This document shows, one piece after another, positions 45,050 through 56,792 of a DNA stretch of 64,000 bases. The notes under the pieces were generated by a model. It searched no databases, was not told the origin of the DNA, and worked only from the letters and a program-made list of their open reading frames with translations. The DNA is taken from positions 37,324,001 through 37,388,000 of the forward strand of contig CM075943.1 of NCBI GenBank assembly GCA_038030265.1, read 5' to 3'. Position numbers and translations under genes: made by a program. This DNA is from Corythucha ciliata (Eukaryota; Arthropoda; Insecta; Hemiptera; Tingidae). The first letter of the stretch is position 1, and the number at the start of each line of letters is the position of its first letter.

Positions 45050-45668
45050 AGTCCTGGAGCCAGCCCTGAAAAGGTGCCTACAAAAAGATATTTTTGTATA
45101 AAAATGGATTTTTCTCAGTAGAGGAATTTGCCAGGCTCTGGGAGAACCGTGGCTATTGGTCTTGCGTTGAACGGTTGTCAAAAACTGGCATTTTTGAAAA
45201 TATCTTGATATTTTCCGGTTTACTAAGAAAAACTTTGCTATCACTACACAAAACGTCCATAATCACACAAAAAAAAGTGTGCTATTTTCAGGGGTGTCGT
45301 TGGATTTAACCTAGGACGCTTATTCACAAGTTACAGCTGTTTTTGTTGCGAAAACCCGTGTTATGCTAAGAAGCATGAAAAAATAATCGATTATCTTGAC
45401 TAAGAATGGAAATCGTACCCAGGGTCATGGAACATTTTTTGTTGTACTTTGGGTGTACAATCACCCCTCTCATTCTGTTCAACCAAGTACCAGACTCCCT
45501 GTACAGGTGGGCAAAATTTGTATCATCAAAGTGGCCGCCATCCTTGAAATCAACCGCTTTGGCACGGCAGACGTTTATTTTCTCACTCAATGGACCATGA
45601 AACATGAGTTCCGATCTTCACAGTCTGTGAGAAAATACTGGCACCTTTTCGAGGCTGGCTCCAGGACT
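45050..45668. mobile_element. TIR element with AGTCCTGGAGCCAGCC ends
   Basis: AGTCCTGGAGCCAGCCCTGAA at the left is inverted at the right as GGCTGGCTCCAGGACT, and both are followed inward by an AAAAGGTGCC/GGCACCTTTT pair. The interior (619 bp in all) has frames on both strands without recognised domains. Superfamily and target duplication are unresolved. Confidence 0.75.
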
Positions 45669-46249
45669 GTTAGATAACTCCTAAAATTTCCTTTTGGCAG
45701 ACAAGGTGAAGCTAAGAGCTAAGAAAAAAATGTCTTTGTCACAGCCAAAATAGTTCAATACCGGAGCGTGACAGACCGAAGATTTCAGATTCTCGAACGC
45801 ATACGTGTTTTTTTCGGACCCCAATCTCTGAGGATTTTTGGCTTTTTTTTTGTGAAATCGCGGAGTCGAGCTGCTCATAACAAGAAAAGTGATGAGTGCC
45901 TTGGCTCCTTCCGCGACGTGAGATTAATGCCCAAAAACGAACACCATACTTCCTTTTCCTACAGGAACATGGAATTAAAATTCTTACGCTAGTTTGACAC
46001 AGTGATAAACCCTAACACTGAGCAGAGCGGAGCCCACGATTGCACGGTGTTATGGTCAACCATTGCCTTTTGAATGGTGTCGCCGAAATTATCGTCGCGC
46101 ATCACTTCAACCCAGGAGATCCCTTTCATCAATTCCCACCCCATCCACCCACCCAACACAAATGCATTCCCAGCAGCGTTTATGGAAAGCCGAGCACGTC
46201 GTGGGGTTCGACCCTCGTCCAGTACCGGCTCCAACGAGGTTAGTTTGGT

Positions 46250-46850
46250 GATGTAGGGTCACCATTCATATCACCATTCAGTTATTCTACAAAATCGTTA
46301 AAAGCAACGATCGTAAATCGTTTCGCTTAAATCACAGATTTATTTATTTCTTCAATTAATTATTCTAAGCTGCATAAATGAGTTATCAATAAAGAAAAAA
46401 TTCAGAATTACATCAGCCTCCCTAAAGAGCCTCCCTTCCCTGCGAAAAGCAAGTTAAATCCCAAGCTATACACTCGTTCTTTCAAAGATTCCTTTTCCGA
46501 ACATAAATTATGGCCTTGTTGATGTGAGCAAACGAAACGCGAGGGAGTTCGTGGGCGTTCAGCTCTGGCTTGAATCCAGAACAACGAATATAATTGCCAA
46601 GATCGATATTCTGAAAAAGTCGGATTTAACTCACGCTCGAGGATGATATTGTTAGCATTGGTCCCTCCCTTCCCAACGGGAAATTTTTTTTTTAAAAGGA
46701 TTGATGGTCGAAAATGCTTGATGTCAGTCGAAATATGTAACAAAATAAATAAATAAATAAAAAATTACATTACATTAGCCTTTTTAGAGCATTATCACGC
46801 TAACTACTATAATGGAAAAATCGAAAAAAAATGTGTCGATCCACAATGTT
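46250..46850. other. No recognisable gene
   Basis: AT-rich DNA. A minus-strand frame at 46408-46743 has no domain that I recognise. AAAT microsatellite-like repeats lie near 46745. Confidence 0.4.
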
Positions 46851-46857
46851 TAATTTG

Positions 46858-46902
46858 CTACGAGACCGTGGTTTCGATTTACGTCATCTTCAGTCACTCA
46901 GC
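46858..46902 (-). ncRNA. Hammerhead-like motif, solitary
   Basis: On the minus strand, CTGAAGA (a perfect CUGANGA) is followed after 11 nt by GAAACCACGGTC. ACC/GGT with an AC loop makes a short helix III ending in a C cleavage site. A few bases before CTGAAGA can pair, partly by wobble, with the bases after the site. Stem II is weak. Downstream it shares AAACATTGTGGA with the motif at 52924, so both may be solo tails of one Penelope-like family. Confidence 0.4.
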
Positions 46903-46909
46903 CGTCGTC

Positions 46910-48520
46910 AGCACCGAAGGATTTATTTTTGGTCATAAAATACAAATAAAAATCGTCATCCCCCATATCGTCCCATCAGATATAAATAACTAGATACCTA
47001 GATAATTATTTTTCCACGCCACAGAATGACTGAAAATGGGGGAAAAACACAGGAGGAAGGAAGTGGGTTGACTAGTGTGTGGGGAGCCTTTGAAGGATGG
47101 ATATTAGTGGTGAATAGCTTTGGAACGCATCAAATAAAATCATTTGTTCAGCGTACCCCGACAATTGAATTGGGCATCAAATGAGAGGGAATTGAATATT
47201 TACCATCTAACCAAATGGGGGGGGGGGCACGTCCGACAAATGACTAGGCTGTGAAAAATGAAAAATTTTCTCGCCCACTCATTTGTCGGCGCGTTCCCCC
47301 ACGATATTGGGTGGATGATAAAGGGGGTAGTGGACATTGAAAATATTACGGCCATTCTAATTTCGACGGCAGGGGCGTAGGTATGGGGGGAGTATGGGGG
47401 ACAGATCCTTTCCCCCCAGAGCTACAAGTAAGCGAACGAAGGGGCATTAGTACCAACGCTCTAAAGAGCCTCATAAAATCTCCAAAATAGTATATTACGA
47501 CCCAAGGGCGGTATGGTGCTCATTACGGTCGAGGGCGACATGCCTGTGTGGGCCTCTCTGGGTAATTGTTTAGTTTCATCTCAATCGCTGTGGCCATTGA
47601 GAATGACTTCACCAGCAGCTCATTTCACCGATATGAGACAGTCACGACCACACGATTAAAGTTACTTTTAGCACTAAGTTTAGCATACCTAACACATATA
47701 AGCCTTGAATGAAAAACATGTACCTGACCCAGTTCCAGCCAGTGGTCTTAAGCGTAAACAGAGCTTCAGCAATTTCCGGAGAGGGGGAAACCAAAAATCT
47801 GTGGGAAAAAATAAATTATTACAATGTGTCTGCGGGGTTTCCTCGCCATAATTATAAATCAAATGCTTTGGTGTATAGGTCTGTTGATTTTCAACTCAAG
47901 TGGTCGCAACAGAACTACTAGAGCCCTCACGGAGTATATTTACCTTGTTTAATTCGTATAGAGGGGTGATGGACACCCCTGTGTAAATCAGTTCCGTTAG
48001 TTTTGGCCGCTTATATACAGCGAGGAAGTCGTTTCTCGTCAAGTTTACGCTTTGATTGCCCTTCATGGGTCGTCTGAATCAATATTTTAACACGAGCAGG
48101 ATTGGATTAGGTGGGAATTGTTTCGCGTGCAGGTGAAACGCTGCTCGTAACGACAATTGCAAATTCTCTATGATGCGGTGACATCGTGGGGCTGTACGTT
48201 TACAGTAGAAAAAAAATGTCACTTGACGTTCGAAGAAAGTGACGATTTTTACAACAGCTAGCTCTTGATGAAAGAAACACTTTAATCCTTGCAGTGTACG
48301 CTATTTCCTTACTTTACGTCACTGCAACGACGGCACAAACGACGTCTGTACATCTGAGTGTGGACAGACTTCAATAATGCTGAGCAAATATGGTGCAAAA
48401 ACTGATTCTGAACTGCGCAGAAATGTCCAATGAGCGTTCATTTTTAATCATAAATTCTTACTTTCCATAATTGTGACGTCAATTCTGAACCACGTATTGA
48501 CATGCCGATATTGCCCCGCT
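46910..48520. other. No recognisable gene; one hAT-like end near 47373
   Basis: GGCAGGGGCGTAGGTATGGG near 47370 resembles a hAT-type terminus, but no partner end was found. G-runs lie near 47219. The rest is unassigned. Confidence 0.4.
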
Positions 48521-48539
48521 CTCAAACCTCTTGCAGTAT

Positions 48540-48640
48540 GCATCTGTGGAGTCTAATCATCCTAAAAAATTCAAAATGTTTTATTTTTTGAGGGAATACA
48601 TTTGCTTGTTTCCGTAGACACCACAGACGAGTAACATTGA
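48540..48640 (+). repeat. Diverged relative of the 9473-9604 MITE
   Basis: The core GGAGTCTAATCATCC to GAGGGAATACATTTG parallels GTGTCTAATATGCAACC to GAGGGAATAAATTTG at 9.5 kb. The GGCCCGT termini are not clearly preserved. Confidence 0.5.
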
Positions 48641-49079
48641 GGGGTCTATGCGTTAAAAATGTACTGGTTCTTTGTGCGAAAGTAAAAATTACGACTATTG
48701 GTCTCGTCGTGATGGTGGCAAACATGGGTCATGTCATGTTTTTTTCATGTTTCAGAACCTCTAGAACACGAATTCAGTGGTCTCCGGGATTTTATATATA
48801 TGTTATATATATATCTTTATGGCCGTTTTCTGGTTAGCACGATAACTCTCGTAGAAGTTAATTTAGCGGAACGCGCTTTGGCACAAAAAAAAAACAGTAG
48901 TCATAAGACCCCGGTCAGTATTGCATTTGGGCCAAATCGGTCGACTTGAAGGGGGGGGGGGGTAGTATGGCATGAACTGGTAAAAAAATCACTACAACTC
49001 ACCAGTTGGTTCACAGGAGCATTATATTCGGTACGATGATTTCATTTTGAATTAGCCTTTGATTCCCATTAAGCTCAGC

Positions 49080-49250
49080 TTAAACAAACCCGGCATCAAA
49101 CAGTACAAGGAAGGGTCAAACATTAACGAAACAAATCATGGTCTCAACATTATTACTTCTGGGACGGCTTGGGGTATCCGCATACGAAATGAAATGCACT
49201 CTTTCCGACCGCCAGCTGCCGGGGCGAAATTTTATCTTTTATATTTTTCC
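49080..49250 (+). repeat. Dispersed repeat, longest of three copies
   Basis: This copy contains ACAAATCATGGTCTCAACATTATTACTTCTGGGACGGCTTGGGGTATCC-type sequence and a TCCGACCGCCAGCTGCCGG block. The first block is shared with 157-232 and the second with 5935-5955. It is non-coding. Confidence 0.65.
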
Positions 49251-49839
49251 GTTCTGTAATCAAACATGGTATTCATCAACAAGAAGTGCCTTATTTGATC
49301 GTTCAGTCTTCAGCCAGTCGTTTTATTTATCCACTGTTATGAACTCTGAAATATCCTATCCCTTCTGTCCTCATAATTCGCATTTTTCTTTGAGCTTCCA
49401 ACTTATTTTTAACGATATAAAAGCGATATCGAAGCTCAAAGGAAATAAATGATTTAATGGAAACTCTCCTTCCAGAAAGCTGGATGGGAGCAAAAATGAT
49501 TGTTTAAAACGAATTCCTGATTTATTCTGAAAGGCTTCCCTCTTTATTTGAATGTTATGTTATTAATATCCACTCTGAACCCAGAAATGAAAAGACCGCC
49601 CTCTTTCGGTGTAACACGGGCCCCAAGAAGTCAATATACTTTTCGTACCATTCCAGGGAGTATTTTGCAGAGCCGGTGTAAGAGTTCGGTATGGTGGGTA
49701 GCACTACCCATCTGAAACTTCTAAAGGTGGGTAACCCACCTGAAAAATCGGAAAAATTTATAACACCCACTTTATCGAAAATCCATTATATATAGTACTA
49801 TTTCCTGGATTTGACTGCCGAAAAAACCAATTCACGGTC

Positions 49840-50290
49840 TTGGACAGTTCAAAAACCAATTCTAGTTCTAACCACAAAAAATCCCGACTAACAAAAGCTG
49901 GTCTAACAACGAAAACCACAAAAAGCGCTAACAACCACAAAAAGTTATATCCACATAAAACTCGAAGCACACCAAGCCCTGGCCCTGCCGATAAAGAGCT
50001 CGGAGCCCAAACAACTCTAATAAGCAGAAAGTCCTGAACACAAAACGTTCTCATCACAAACACACTTGACCACAAAATGCTTCAACCACAAAACGTCTTG
50101 GCCACAAAAATGTCCAACCCCAAAAATATTGAATAACGAAATCCTGTGGGCCACGAAAAGATCAAGCGACAAAATGCTCTAACCACACAAGTTCCTATCC
50201 CATAAATGTCTAACCAGAAAAAGTTCTGACCCCAAAAACCTCAGATCACAAAAATATTAATCCTCAAAACGCTCTTTAGCTTGTTATAGA
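49840..50290 (+). repeat. Decayed ~17-nt minisatellite (AACCACAAAAAG type)
   Basis: Loosely repeated units such as CTAACCACAAAAAATCC and TTGACCACAAAATGCTT run through the interval with spacing near 17-20 nt. It looks like a more diverged member of the array family at 29.5 and 6.7 kb. Confidence 0.65.
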
Positions 50291-50478
50291 ACAAAATGGT
50301 TGCTTAAATTGTAGAAACAAGCGGAGATCAATCCTTTTCTCCTCACGTCAAACTTGAACAAATATCTGATCAAACAACATTGTTCTGTACCAGCAATTTC
50401 TAGCCCTCGTGGGGCCCCTAGGCGAGAAAAATCGTGGGGCCCCCTAAACAGCGGGTGTACACTGTATAATTATATTTA

Positions 50479-51480
50479 AAGACGCGGATTCAGGATTCGC
50501 TCAGTGGAGGGGCTTATGAAAAATTGTGTGCTTCGTTGTACTAGAAAAGGCTTGACAGTCATACGCTGCATAAAAATAGTTAAACATAGTTATTCCCACC
50601 ATAAATACGACTTAAATGTATTTACTCGCGCCTCAAAATGGCAAAACTTACGATTCGCTCCATGAAAGTGGCTAAAGTGACTTTTTGCTTCCTGCAAATA
50701 GTAAAACTGACAATTTGCGCTCTAAAGTTACCCAAACTGGCTTTTCACGCCCTAAAATTGGCTAAAATTACGATTCGTGCATCCTGAAAATGCCTGAAAC
50801 TATCATGATACGCCCCTGAAAAGGTTAAATCGACAATTCGCACTCCGTAAATCGGCAATACTAGCCATTTGCGCCTTCAGCTTGACGAAACATACCGTTC
50901 TGAAAACGTATAAGTTCTGACTATTAGCCTCCCCAAAATTTCAAAACTGACTACTCGCGCCTTCAAAAATGGCCAAAGGCTAAGCTAATTGCACGCACGT
51001 TGTGACGCTAAAATTACTTGAGCTGGGCGATTCCCACTCTAAATATGGCCAAACTGACTCAAAACGCGCCCTAAAATGGATATACTGACGATTGGCACCC
51101 TGAACCCCTTTAACCGATGATTCCCGCCCTGAAAATTTTAATATCAACCATTCGCTCGCCAATTGCATGCGTGGCCAAGCTGAGCATATCCACACATCCA
51201 CTTGATGTACTATTCGCGGCCCATATTAAATAGCGAACCCCAAAAGGGCAGCCAAATGGCCCCAAAATAGCTAAACTGACAATTCACGCCTTAAAATGGC
51301 TGACTAGAGTTTGTAACCTCAAACTGACTAAAATGACGGATGCGTGCCCTAAATTGTAATCAAACTGACTTAAGTGACCATTCAAGCCCTAGAAATGACT
51401 GCACTGACAGTTTGCGCCGTGAAAATGGCCAAATTGTGTATACAAGAATCCACGCCCTAAAAGCGGCAAAGCTGACCCTA
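50479..51480 (-). repeat. hAT-like left end plus a degenerate array
   Basis: AAGACGCGGATTCAGGATTC at 50479 resembles the CAGACACGGATCCAGG end at 34362. The next 120 bases match, in reverse, the terminal block beside the array at 26060-26175 (CTTGACAG, ACGAAGCACACAATT). The array that follows, from about 50590, is entirely in the orientation expected next to a left end (AAACTGACNATTCGCGCC). The right end of the element was not found. Confidence 0.7.
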
Positions 51481-52129
51481 TACGCACGCTCCGAAGAAAA
51501 CAGTAGTAACCCTGAAATATTCGAAAATCGTTTTTTTCGGAAATGTGATGCTGGACCCTTTAATTTCTTCCCTGATAACCCATCAATCTTACTTTAATAT
51601 GTATTTCATCGGTAGATTAGGCCATGTACTTGTTTTGCACGGAAGCAGTTCTTAGTCACTCTCCGTAGAAAACCGTAGTAAGTCAAATAAACTCAATGAA
51701 AGTGGAATGATTTCCGGAAAAAAGTGTAGTATCTGCATAGTTATTGTTTCGTGCGAAATAATGCTCACAAAAGTTGGTTGATTTCCGGAAGATACTATTG
51801 TTTTCCGTGGAATAAATCAAAGAAGTATCCCGCGTCTATCGGGAGTATAAAGTATTATGTTTTTATGTTGGTTATTATGGACTTTTTATTAATTTATTTG
51901 CGTTTAGATAAATTCAAAAAACAACATTTCGTCGTTATTGCGTACGTTAATGTAATCTACACACTTAGGTCAGGCATTAAAAAAATTGTTAACCGTTATT
52001 TTGACTCAGCCCACACTTTTTTGGGGGAGAGATTGTTCGATTAAAACTAATTTTCGCTTTCCTGAAAAGTTCTGGTTTTTTGACTTTCTACTCTTTTCTT
52101 CGGAGTGTTATGTGCGCTATAAATTGTGA

Positions 52130-52640
52130 AACTGGCGAATCGGTCTTTGAAAAAGCCTAAACAGAAGATTTCGGTCATGAAACTGACAAAATCAACCATT
52201 GGTCAAAATTGGCCAAACTGAGCCTTCACACCTTGAACTAAAATGTCTAAACGGACGATCGTGCCATAAAATAGCAAATCTGGCTATTCAAGTTCCAAAA
52301 ATGGCCAAACATTCGCGCCATCAAATGGCTATATTATAAAAACTAGCTGACTTCTCTTGCACAATACAAAAACCCTGGCTGAAAATCACGACCTAAAAAT
52401 GGCTCAACCGACCGTTCGTGCCTGGAAAATGGCTAAAATACAAACGATTCGGACCCTAAAAATGTCTGAACTGATCCTTTGCGCCTTGCAGGTGGCGTAA
52501 ATTACGATTCACGCCTTTAAAATGTCTAATCTGGCTTTGCGCAAAGCCGAAAGAAATGGTCAAGCCGACCATCCACGCCCTTAAAAGATTGATTGATCAT
52601 TCGCGCTCCAAAATCGATGAACTGGCCACAATATGACATA
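52130..52640 (-). repeat. Degenerate array, same family and orientation as 50590-51480
   Basis: Units such as AAACTGGCGAATCGGTC and AAATGGCTAAAATACAAACG continue the left-end orientation. About 0.6 kb of non-repeat sequence (51500-52110) separates it from the array at 50.6 kb. That segment may be a later insertion. Confidence 0.7.
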
Positions 52641-52923
52641 TAAACGTTTACTAACCCGTAACAGGGAGCGTAAAACTACCCTACTGACTTAAGCTGCGTT
52701 TACATTTGAGAGTTTTTTGCTCTCGAACTGAGTCCTCTTATTACCCACCCAATATGATAAATCTGACTATTTTAAGAAGGTACAAAGTGCAATTTACAAG
52801 GATAATTTATTGTATAATTTTTTCTACAACCCATGATTACTTTCCTTGGGCGATGTAGTGGAGTGTATCAGTACTAGTCAGAGTTGAATAATGTTGTCTC
52901 TCCACAATGTTTGTTTTATTTAA

Positions 52924-52968
52924 CTCAAAACCGGGTTTCAATCCGTCATGGGATCATCCTCAGCGATT
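52924..52968 (-). ncRNA. Hammerhead-like motif, solitary
   Basis: On the minus strand CTGAGGA (a perfect CUGANGA) is followed by GATCC, a 6-nt loop, GGATT, then GAAACCCGGTT. The GATCC/GGATT stem forms five pairs including one G-U. ACC/GGT closes a minimal helix III. It shares AACATTGTGGA downstream with the motif at 46858. One extra T lies between the core block and stem II, as in the other three cases. Confidence 0.45.
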
Positions 52969-53115
52969 AAAAAAAAAAAAAACTCATTCGTTACATAAAA
53001 ATATATGGAGATACTTCTCGTCTCAAAGACTCCATGGGGAGTGTGTCATCACCTTACCGAAAATAAAATTCAAAACTATAACAATGAAACATCGCTCTAA
53101 AACTTACTCTCTTAT

Positions 53116-53300
53116 AAGGCCCGTATACACGTGCAATAAAATTGCGACACTTATTGAGAGAGTTGGTCTCAGTTACGTGTAAACACCCCTGAGAGAGCTC
53201 TCAGACACTTTTGAAAAGTTGCACGAAAAATGTCTGACACTTGATTTGTTTAGTGTCGTTTACACGAGAAATAAAATTGCGAGACTTTTGCACACGTGAA
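53116..53300. mobile_element. MITE end(s) of the GGCCCGTATACACGTG type
   Basis: AAGGCCCGTATACACGTGCAA followed by TAAAATTGCGACAC is repeated, in reverse, at 56105-56145 (GTCGCAATTTTATTGCACGTG). A partial version lies at 53258-53285 (GTTTACACGAGAAATAAAATT). CCCATACACGTACAATAAA at 58022 is another relative. These are termini of one small DNA-transposon family. A complete element could not be bounded. Confidence 0.5.
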
Positions 53301-53310
53301 ACTATTAGAC

Positions 53311-53835
53311 CGAGAGCTGGCGACAGTACCATTCAACCGGAAGAACATAGTCACGAAAGGTACGCAAAATGATGGCATTTGACCCTCTATATACGAGTCC
53401 GGAAATCTGCCATGCTGGATCTGGGGCCTAAGGATTTTATGGCTAATTAAAGTCCTTAATTTGGAACATGAATTTAACCAGAAGAACATAGTCCTGAAAC
53501 TGGTCTTATTCGATAGAATTTATGGGAATGATTACAAATACAATCGTCTGGCGACGTCAGCCTGGTGCATTTGCCCTCGGCCGGTCAAACTTCCTACATC
53601 AGGGATATTACTCTTAACCGAAAAAAATAAGTCCGGAAAATGGTCTTATGCAACAGGTTTTATGTGGCTGAATACGAAAATTAAGGACTTTAATTATAAT
53701 TAGCTATAAAATCCTTAGGCCCCAGTTACAGCATGGCAGACTTCCGGACTCGTAAATAGGGGGTCAAATGCCATCATTTTGCACACCTTTAGTGACTATG
53801 TTCTTCCGGTTGAATGGTACTGTCGCTAGCTCTCG
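53311..53835. mobile_element. Foldback MITE with ~155-bp arms
   Basis: CGAGAGCTGGCGACAGTACC at the left reappears reversed as GGTACTGTCGCTAGCTCTCG at the right. The arms also pair through AACCGGAAGAACATAGTCA, TTTGACCC and GGGGCCTAAGGATTTTAT. The 220-bp loop contains a partial internal repeat of the GAAGAACATAGTCC block. It is non-coding. Confidence 0.9.
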
Positions 53836-53863
53836 AACTATATATGTAAACAATACAAACATA

Positions 53864-54190
53864 TTTCCCTTGAGAAGAAGTAGTCCAGTCAATCTAAGCT
53901 TTGGAGCGGAAATAAATATGAGATTTTGTTTTTTTGCGGGAATGTGAAGGAAGGGGTCCCCTGATCAATGTCTAATAAAGTCCCGAGCTGAACGCCCTCC
54001 CACGAGTGAAAGGGGAGCGTTCAAAGCCACCTTTTCGAGGTTTTACGTCTGTATCTCAAAACTGGTGTGTCTAAGGCGATGTTTTGCGAGTACAGAATGA
54101 AAGCATATTGAGTTCCCTATAACTTTTATTCCATACATTTTTTAAAATTTCTCGGAGTTTTCGAGATATACGCCTCTGGAAAGAGACCTG
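53864..54190 (-). repeat. Repeat R, copy 3 (inverted, diverged, partial)
   Basis: Read in reverse this matches the 3' part of 17110-17850 and 55264-56023. Shared segments are TAGTCCAGTCAATCTAAGC, GGTCCCCTGATCA, AATAAAGTCCCGAGCTGAA and CCTTTTCG. It is clearly older than the other two copies. Confidence 0.85.
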
Positions 54191-54421
54191 GCATACTTGG
54201 TTGGGAAACAGTCTTCCACCAAGGGAATTTGAATCGAAGAGAGGGAAAGGGGGATAACTGGCTCCTGTGACCACCACGCCCCCCCCCCTGTACCAAATCA
54301 CGCGCTGAACTCCATATTCTGCCGCTGCATGGGGGTGAGTGCGAATCAAGATGTGGTTGCAGGAAGACCGGGGTATTCTGATTCAAGGTCAGCAGCAACT
54401 CTCAGGAAGACTGCACCAATA

Positions 54422-54842
54422 CAGAGGCGTAGCAATAGCCCCCACGGCCCTCGGAGGCGCTGAGCTCAGGGTATTTTCCCCCATCTACTTATCTATTTAA
54501 CTGATATAGCTATGAACTATATCGTTCATAATTTAAAAAAAGAAAAATTAACTCAGTTCTTAGCTAAACATTGGGGGTACGACGCAGTGCTGCTATTCTC
54601 TCAGTCCTCTGTCGTCAGACAAAAGCCCCTATGTCGCCTCAGGCGACAAAAGTGCAATAAAAATGAATGTTTCAACTCAAAAATAATTTAATTAACCTAA
54701 TGAAAATTTCTGATGAGGACTTCTTGCAATAAACGTCAAAATCTTCTCCTTATTCAGTCCTAAGATTGAGCTGACTGTAAGTTGAAGGGGCGCCAAGGCT
54801 AGTTTATCAGGGGGGAGGGATTTCCAACAAGCCACGCCACTG
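54422..54842. mobile_element. hAT-like MITE with 8-bp target duplication
   Basis: CAGAGGCGTAGCAA at the left and GCCACGCCACTG at the right are inverted, CAGNGGCG-type ends. The flanks are CACCAATA (54414-54421) and CACCAGTA (54843-54850), an 8-bp duplication with one mismatch. The 421-bp interior has no significant frame. Confidence 0.75.
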
Positions 54843-55263
54843 CACCAGTACCTTCCCGTTTGACGACGAGGAAGATGATGAGGGCGACTCTATGGCTGAG
54901 GATCCTTAATTTTTTCAAATACTCAAATATTATTGATTTTCATTTATCGTATTCAGTATTTTTCCTTTGTTGGAGTTGTCAATTGTAAATTGGATTTTTG
55001 AAGGTGCAAATTCAACGAAATTTGGTTTTTGAACGCGTGAAATTGGGATTTGAACGAGACGAATCCACAAAATTTAGTTTTGAATGAGCGAAAATTCACG
55101 AAATTGACGTTTGCAAGAGTCAAAATAACTAAATACTGTTTTCGAAAGTGCCAAACGCTCAAGACTGGTTTTAAATCAGACTAACGTAAGTCATATTTTC
55201 CGTTGATTCATTCTCGTGGGTTTTGGGGTGAATCTTACAGATTTGAGGGAAATGGATGCATGA

Positions 55264-56023
55264 CGGTGTGTGGAAGTGATGCAGTGGGCGAAATCACTGT
55301 ATTTTTCTTTGAGTGTACTTTGCACTCAACGATCTTTCCGCCCCTGACACTCGACCTGACCTGGTAAAATCGAGTTAGGGAGGAGACCCGGCTCATCAGG
55401 GCCTATGAGGGTCGCAATGACGAAATGGCGACTGGTGACGTGGCGACTAAGAGCCGCAGCTTTGTTTGAGGATGAAAACTTGAATTTAGTGAATCATTTT
55501 TGTAGACTTCCTTTTGAAACCACAAAGTTCATAGCCAACGACCTCTTAAAGATAATTTGGCGTTTATGCATATATTCTTGAAGCAAATTCGATTCTCAAC
55601 AACTTCTAAATTTATGCTTTACGCTAAAATTGAACAGGTAAGAAGGTAAGATGAAAAGTTTGACAAAAAACGTGAGGTTAAATTAATGTTTTTGAAAAAG
55701 GCCACATTTCAGGGTCGTATATATCGAAAACTGTTGAGAATTTTTAAAAAACTGCGTGGAGTAAAAGTTGAAGATAATTCAAGGAGCTTACATTCTTTGC
55801 CTAAAAGTTTTGGTCTAAGACGCACCGGTTTTTAGATACAGGCGAAAAATCACGAAAAGGTACCTTTGAACGACCCCCCTCCCTCTGGGGCAGGTGGTTC
55901 AGCTTTGGACTTTATTAGACAATTATCAGGGGACCCTCCCGTACACATTCCCGCAAAAAACAACCCCCCCCCCATATTTATTGTACTTATTTTGCATTTT
56001 TATGCTTAGATTGACTGGACTAA
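55264..56023 (+). repeat. Repeat R, copy 2
   Basis: Nearly identical to 17110-17850 from GGTGTGTGGAAGTGATGCAG onward. It differs by scattered substitutions, a short insertion near 55690 and C-run length near 55967. No protein was recognised. Confidence 0.9.
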
Positions 56024-56634
56024 AGCTACATTGCTCTAAGAAAAAGTTGCCATAGAAGTCTCAGAACTTGCTGCTACTTTTCAAAATTGTCTGAGTCCAG
56101 CTGTCGGACAAATTGTCGCAATTTTATTGCACGTGTATACGACCTTTGCAACACTACTTACTCTAGAAAAGTTGAATAATGCTGATAATTTTAAACTGAA
56201 ATAAGAGAGAAAAATGCCAATTTTATGCTTGAGTGAGGAAAGTGAGGAGCGGCTGGACTTTAGTGAGCCTATTTTTCCCACTGAGTGAGAAAATAAAAAG
56301 CCACTTTTGCCATTTGCTCGCGCTCCCGGCAGGCAACGTGACATCACTCTTCACCATCATTTCTTAGACTATCTTCAGCTCTATAAGATCTATAAGTGGG
56401 GGCCCCGACGACTAGTGTTTCGTGTTTTCGATTCGATAATAGCTGCTCGAAGTTTGAAATATGGAGGCACTCTGACTGTCGTTGAAAAAATAGTATATTC
56501 TCTCTTGCACATAATGAATAACATTACATACACATTTCGTTCTTGGCAACTATGTACATATCAGGCAAACGCTTTGTCAAAATTGTATCATTTCCCGTTC
56601 ATCAAATAGGCTTATCCCTCTTTTCTTTTTATAG

Positions 56635-56792
56635 GAACAGGGGGATTGCAAGAAGGACCAACATCTCACAGTTATTGGGAACAGCCCTTCACGCAGCCGT
56701 ACTTCGATAATTCAACAAAACGGGAAGTTACGACGACAGTGGGCCAAAGCGCTTATCTTCATTGTCGAGTTCGCAATCTCGGCGACAGAGCA
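56635..56792 (+). CDS. dpr: Internal exon of a Dpr-family immunoglobulin-domain gene
   Basis: Dpr proteins are neuronal cell-surface immunoglobulin proteins that pair with DIP partners to specify synaptic connections. This 158-nt exon follows a pyrimidine-rich CCCTCTTTTCTTTTTATAG acceptor and ends at GCA|GTGAGT, a good donor. The frame enters with two bases of a split codon and ends in phase 0. It encodes a Gly-rich lead-in, EQPFTQPYFDNSTKREVTTT, then VGQSAYLHCRVRNLGDRA, which holds the first cysteine of Ig domain 1. The expected next residues (a VSW start with the conserved Trp) would be on the following exon, which I do not find before 58 kb, so a long intron is likely. Which dpr paralogue it is cannot be decided from one exon. 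Confidence 0.85.

Noticed and set aside
46160..46235. Possible tRNA or SINE head (GGGTTCGACCCTCG)
   Set aside because: The B-box-like match is not accompanied by a convincing A box or cloverleaf.
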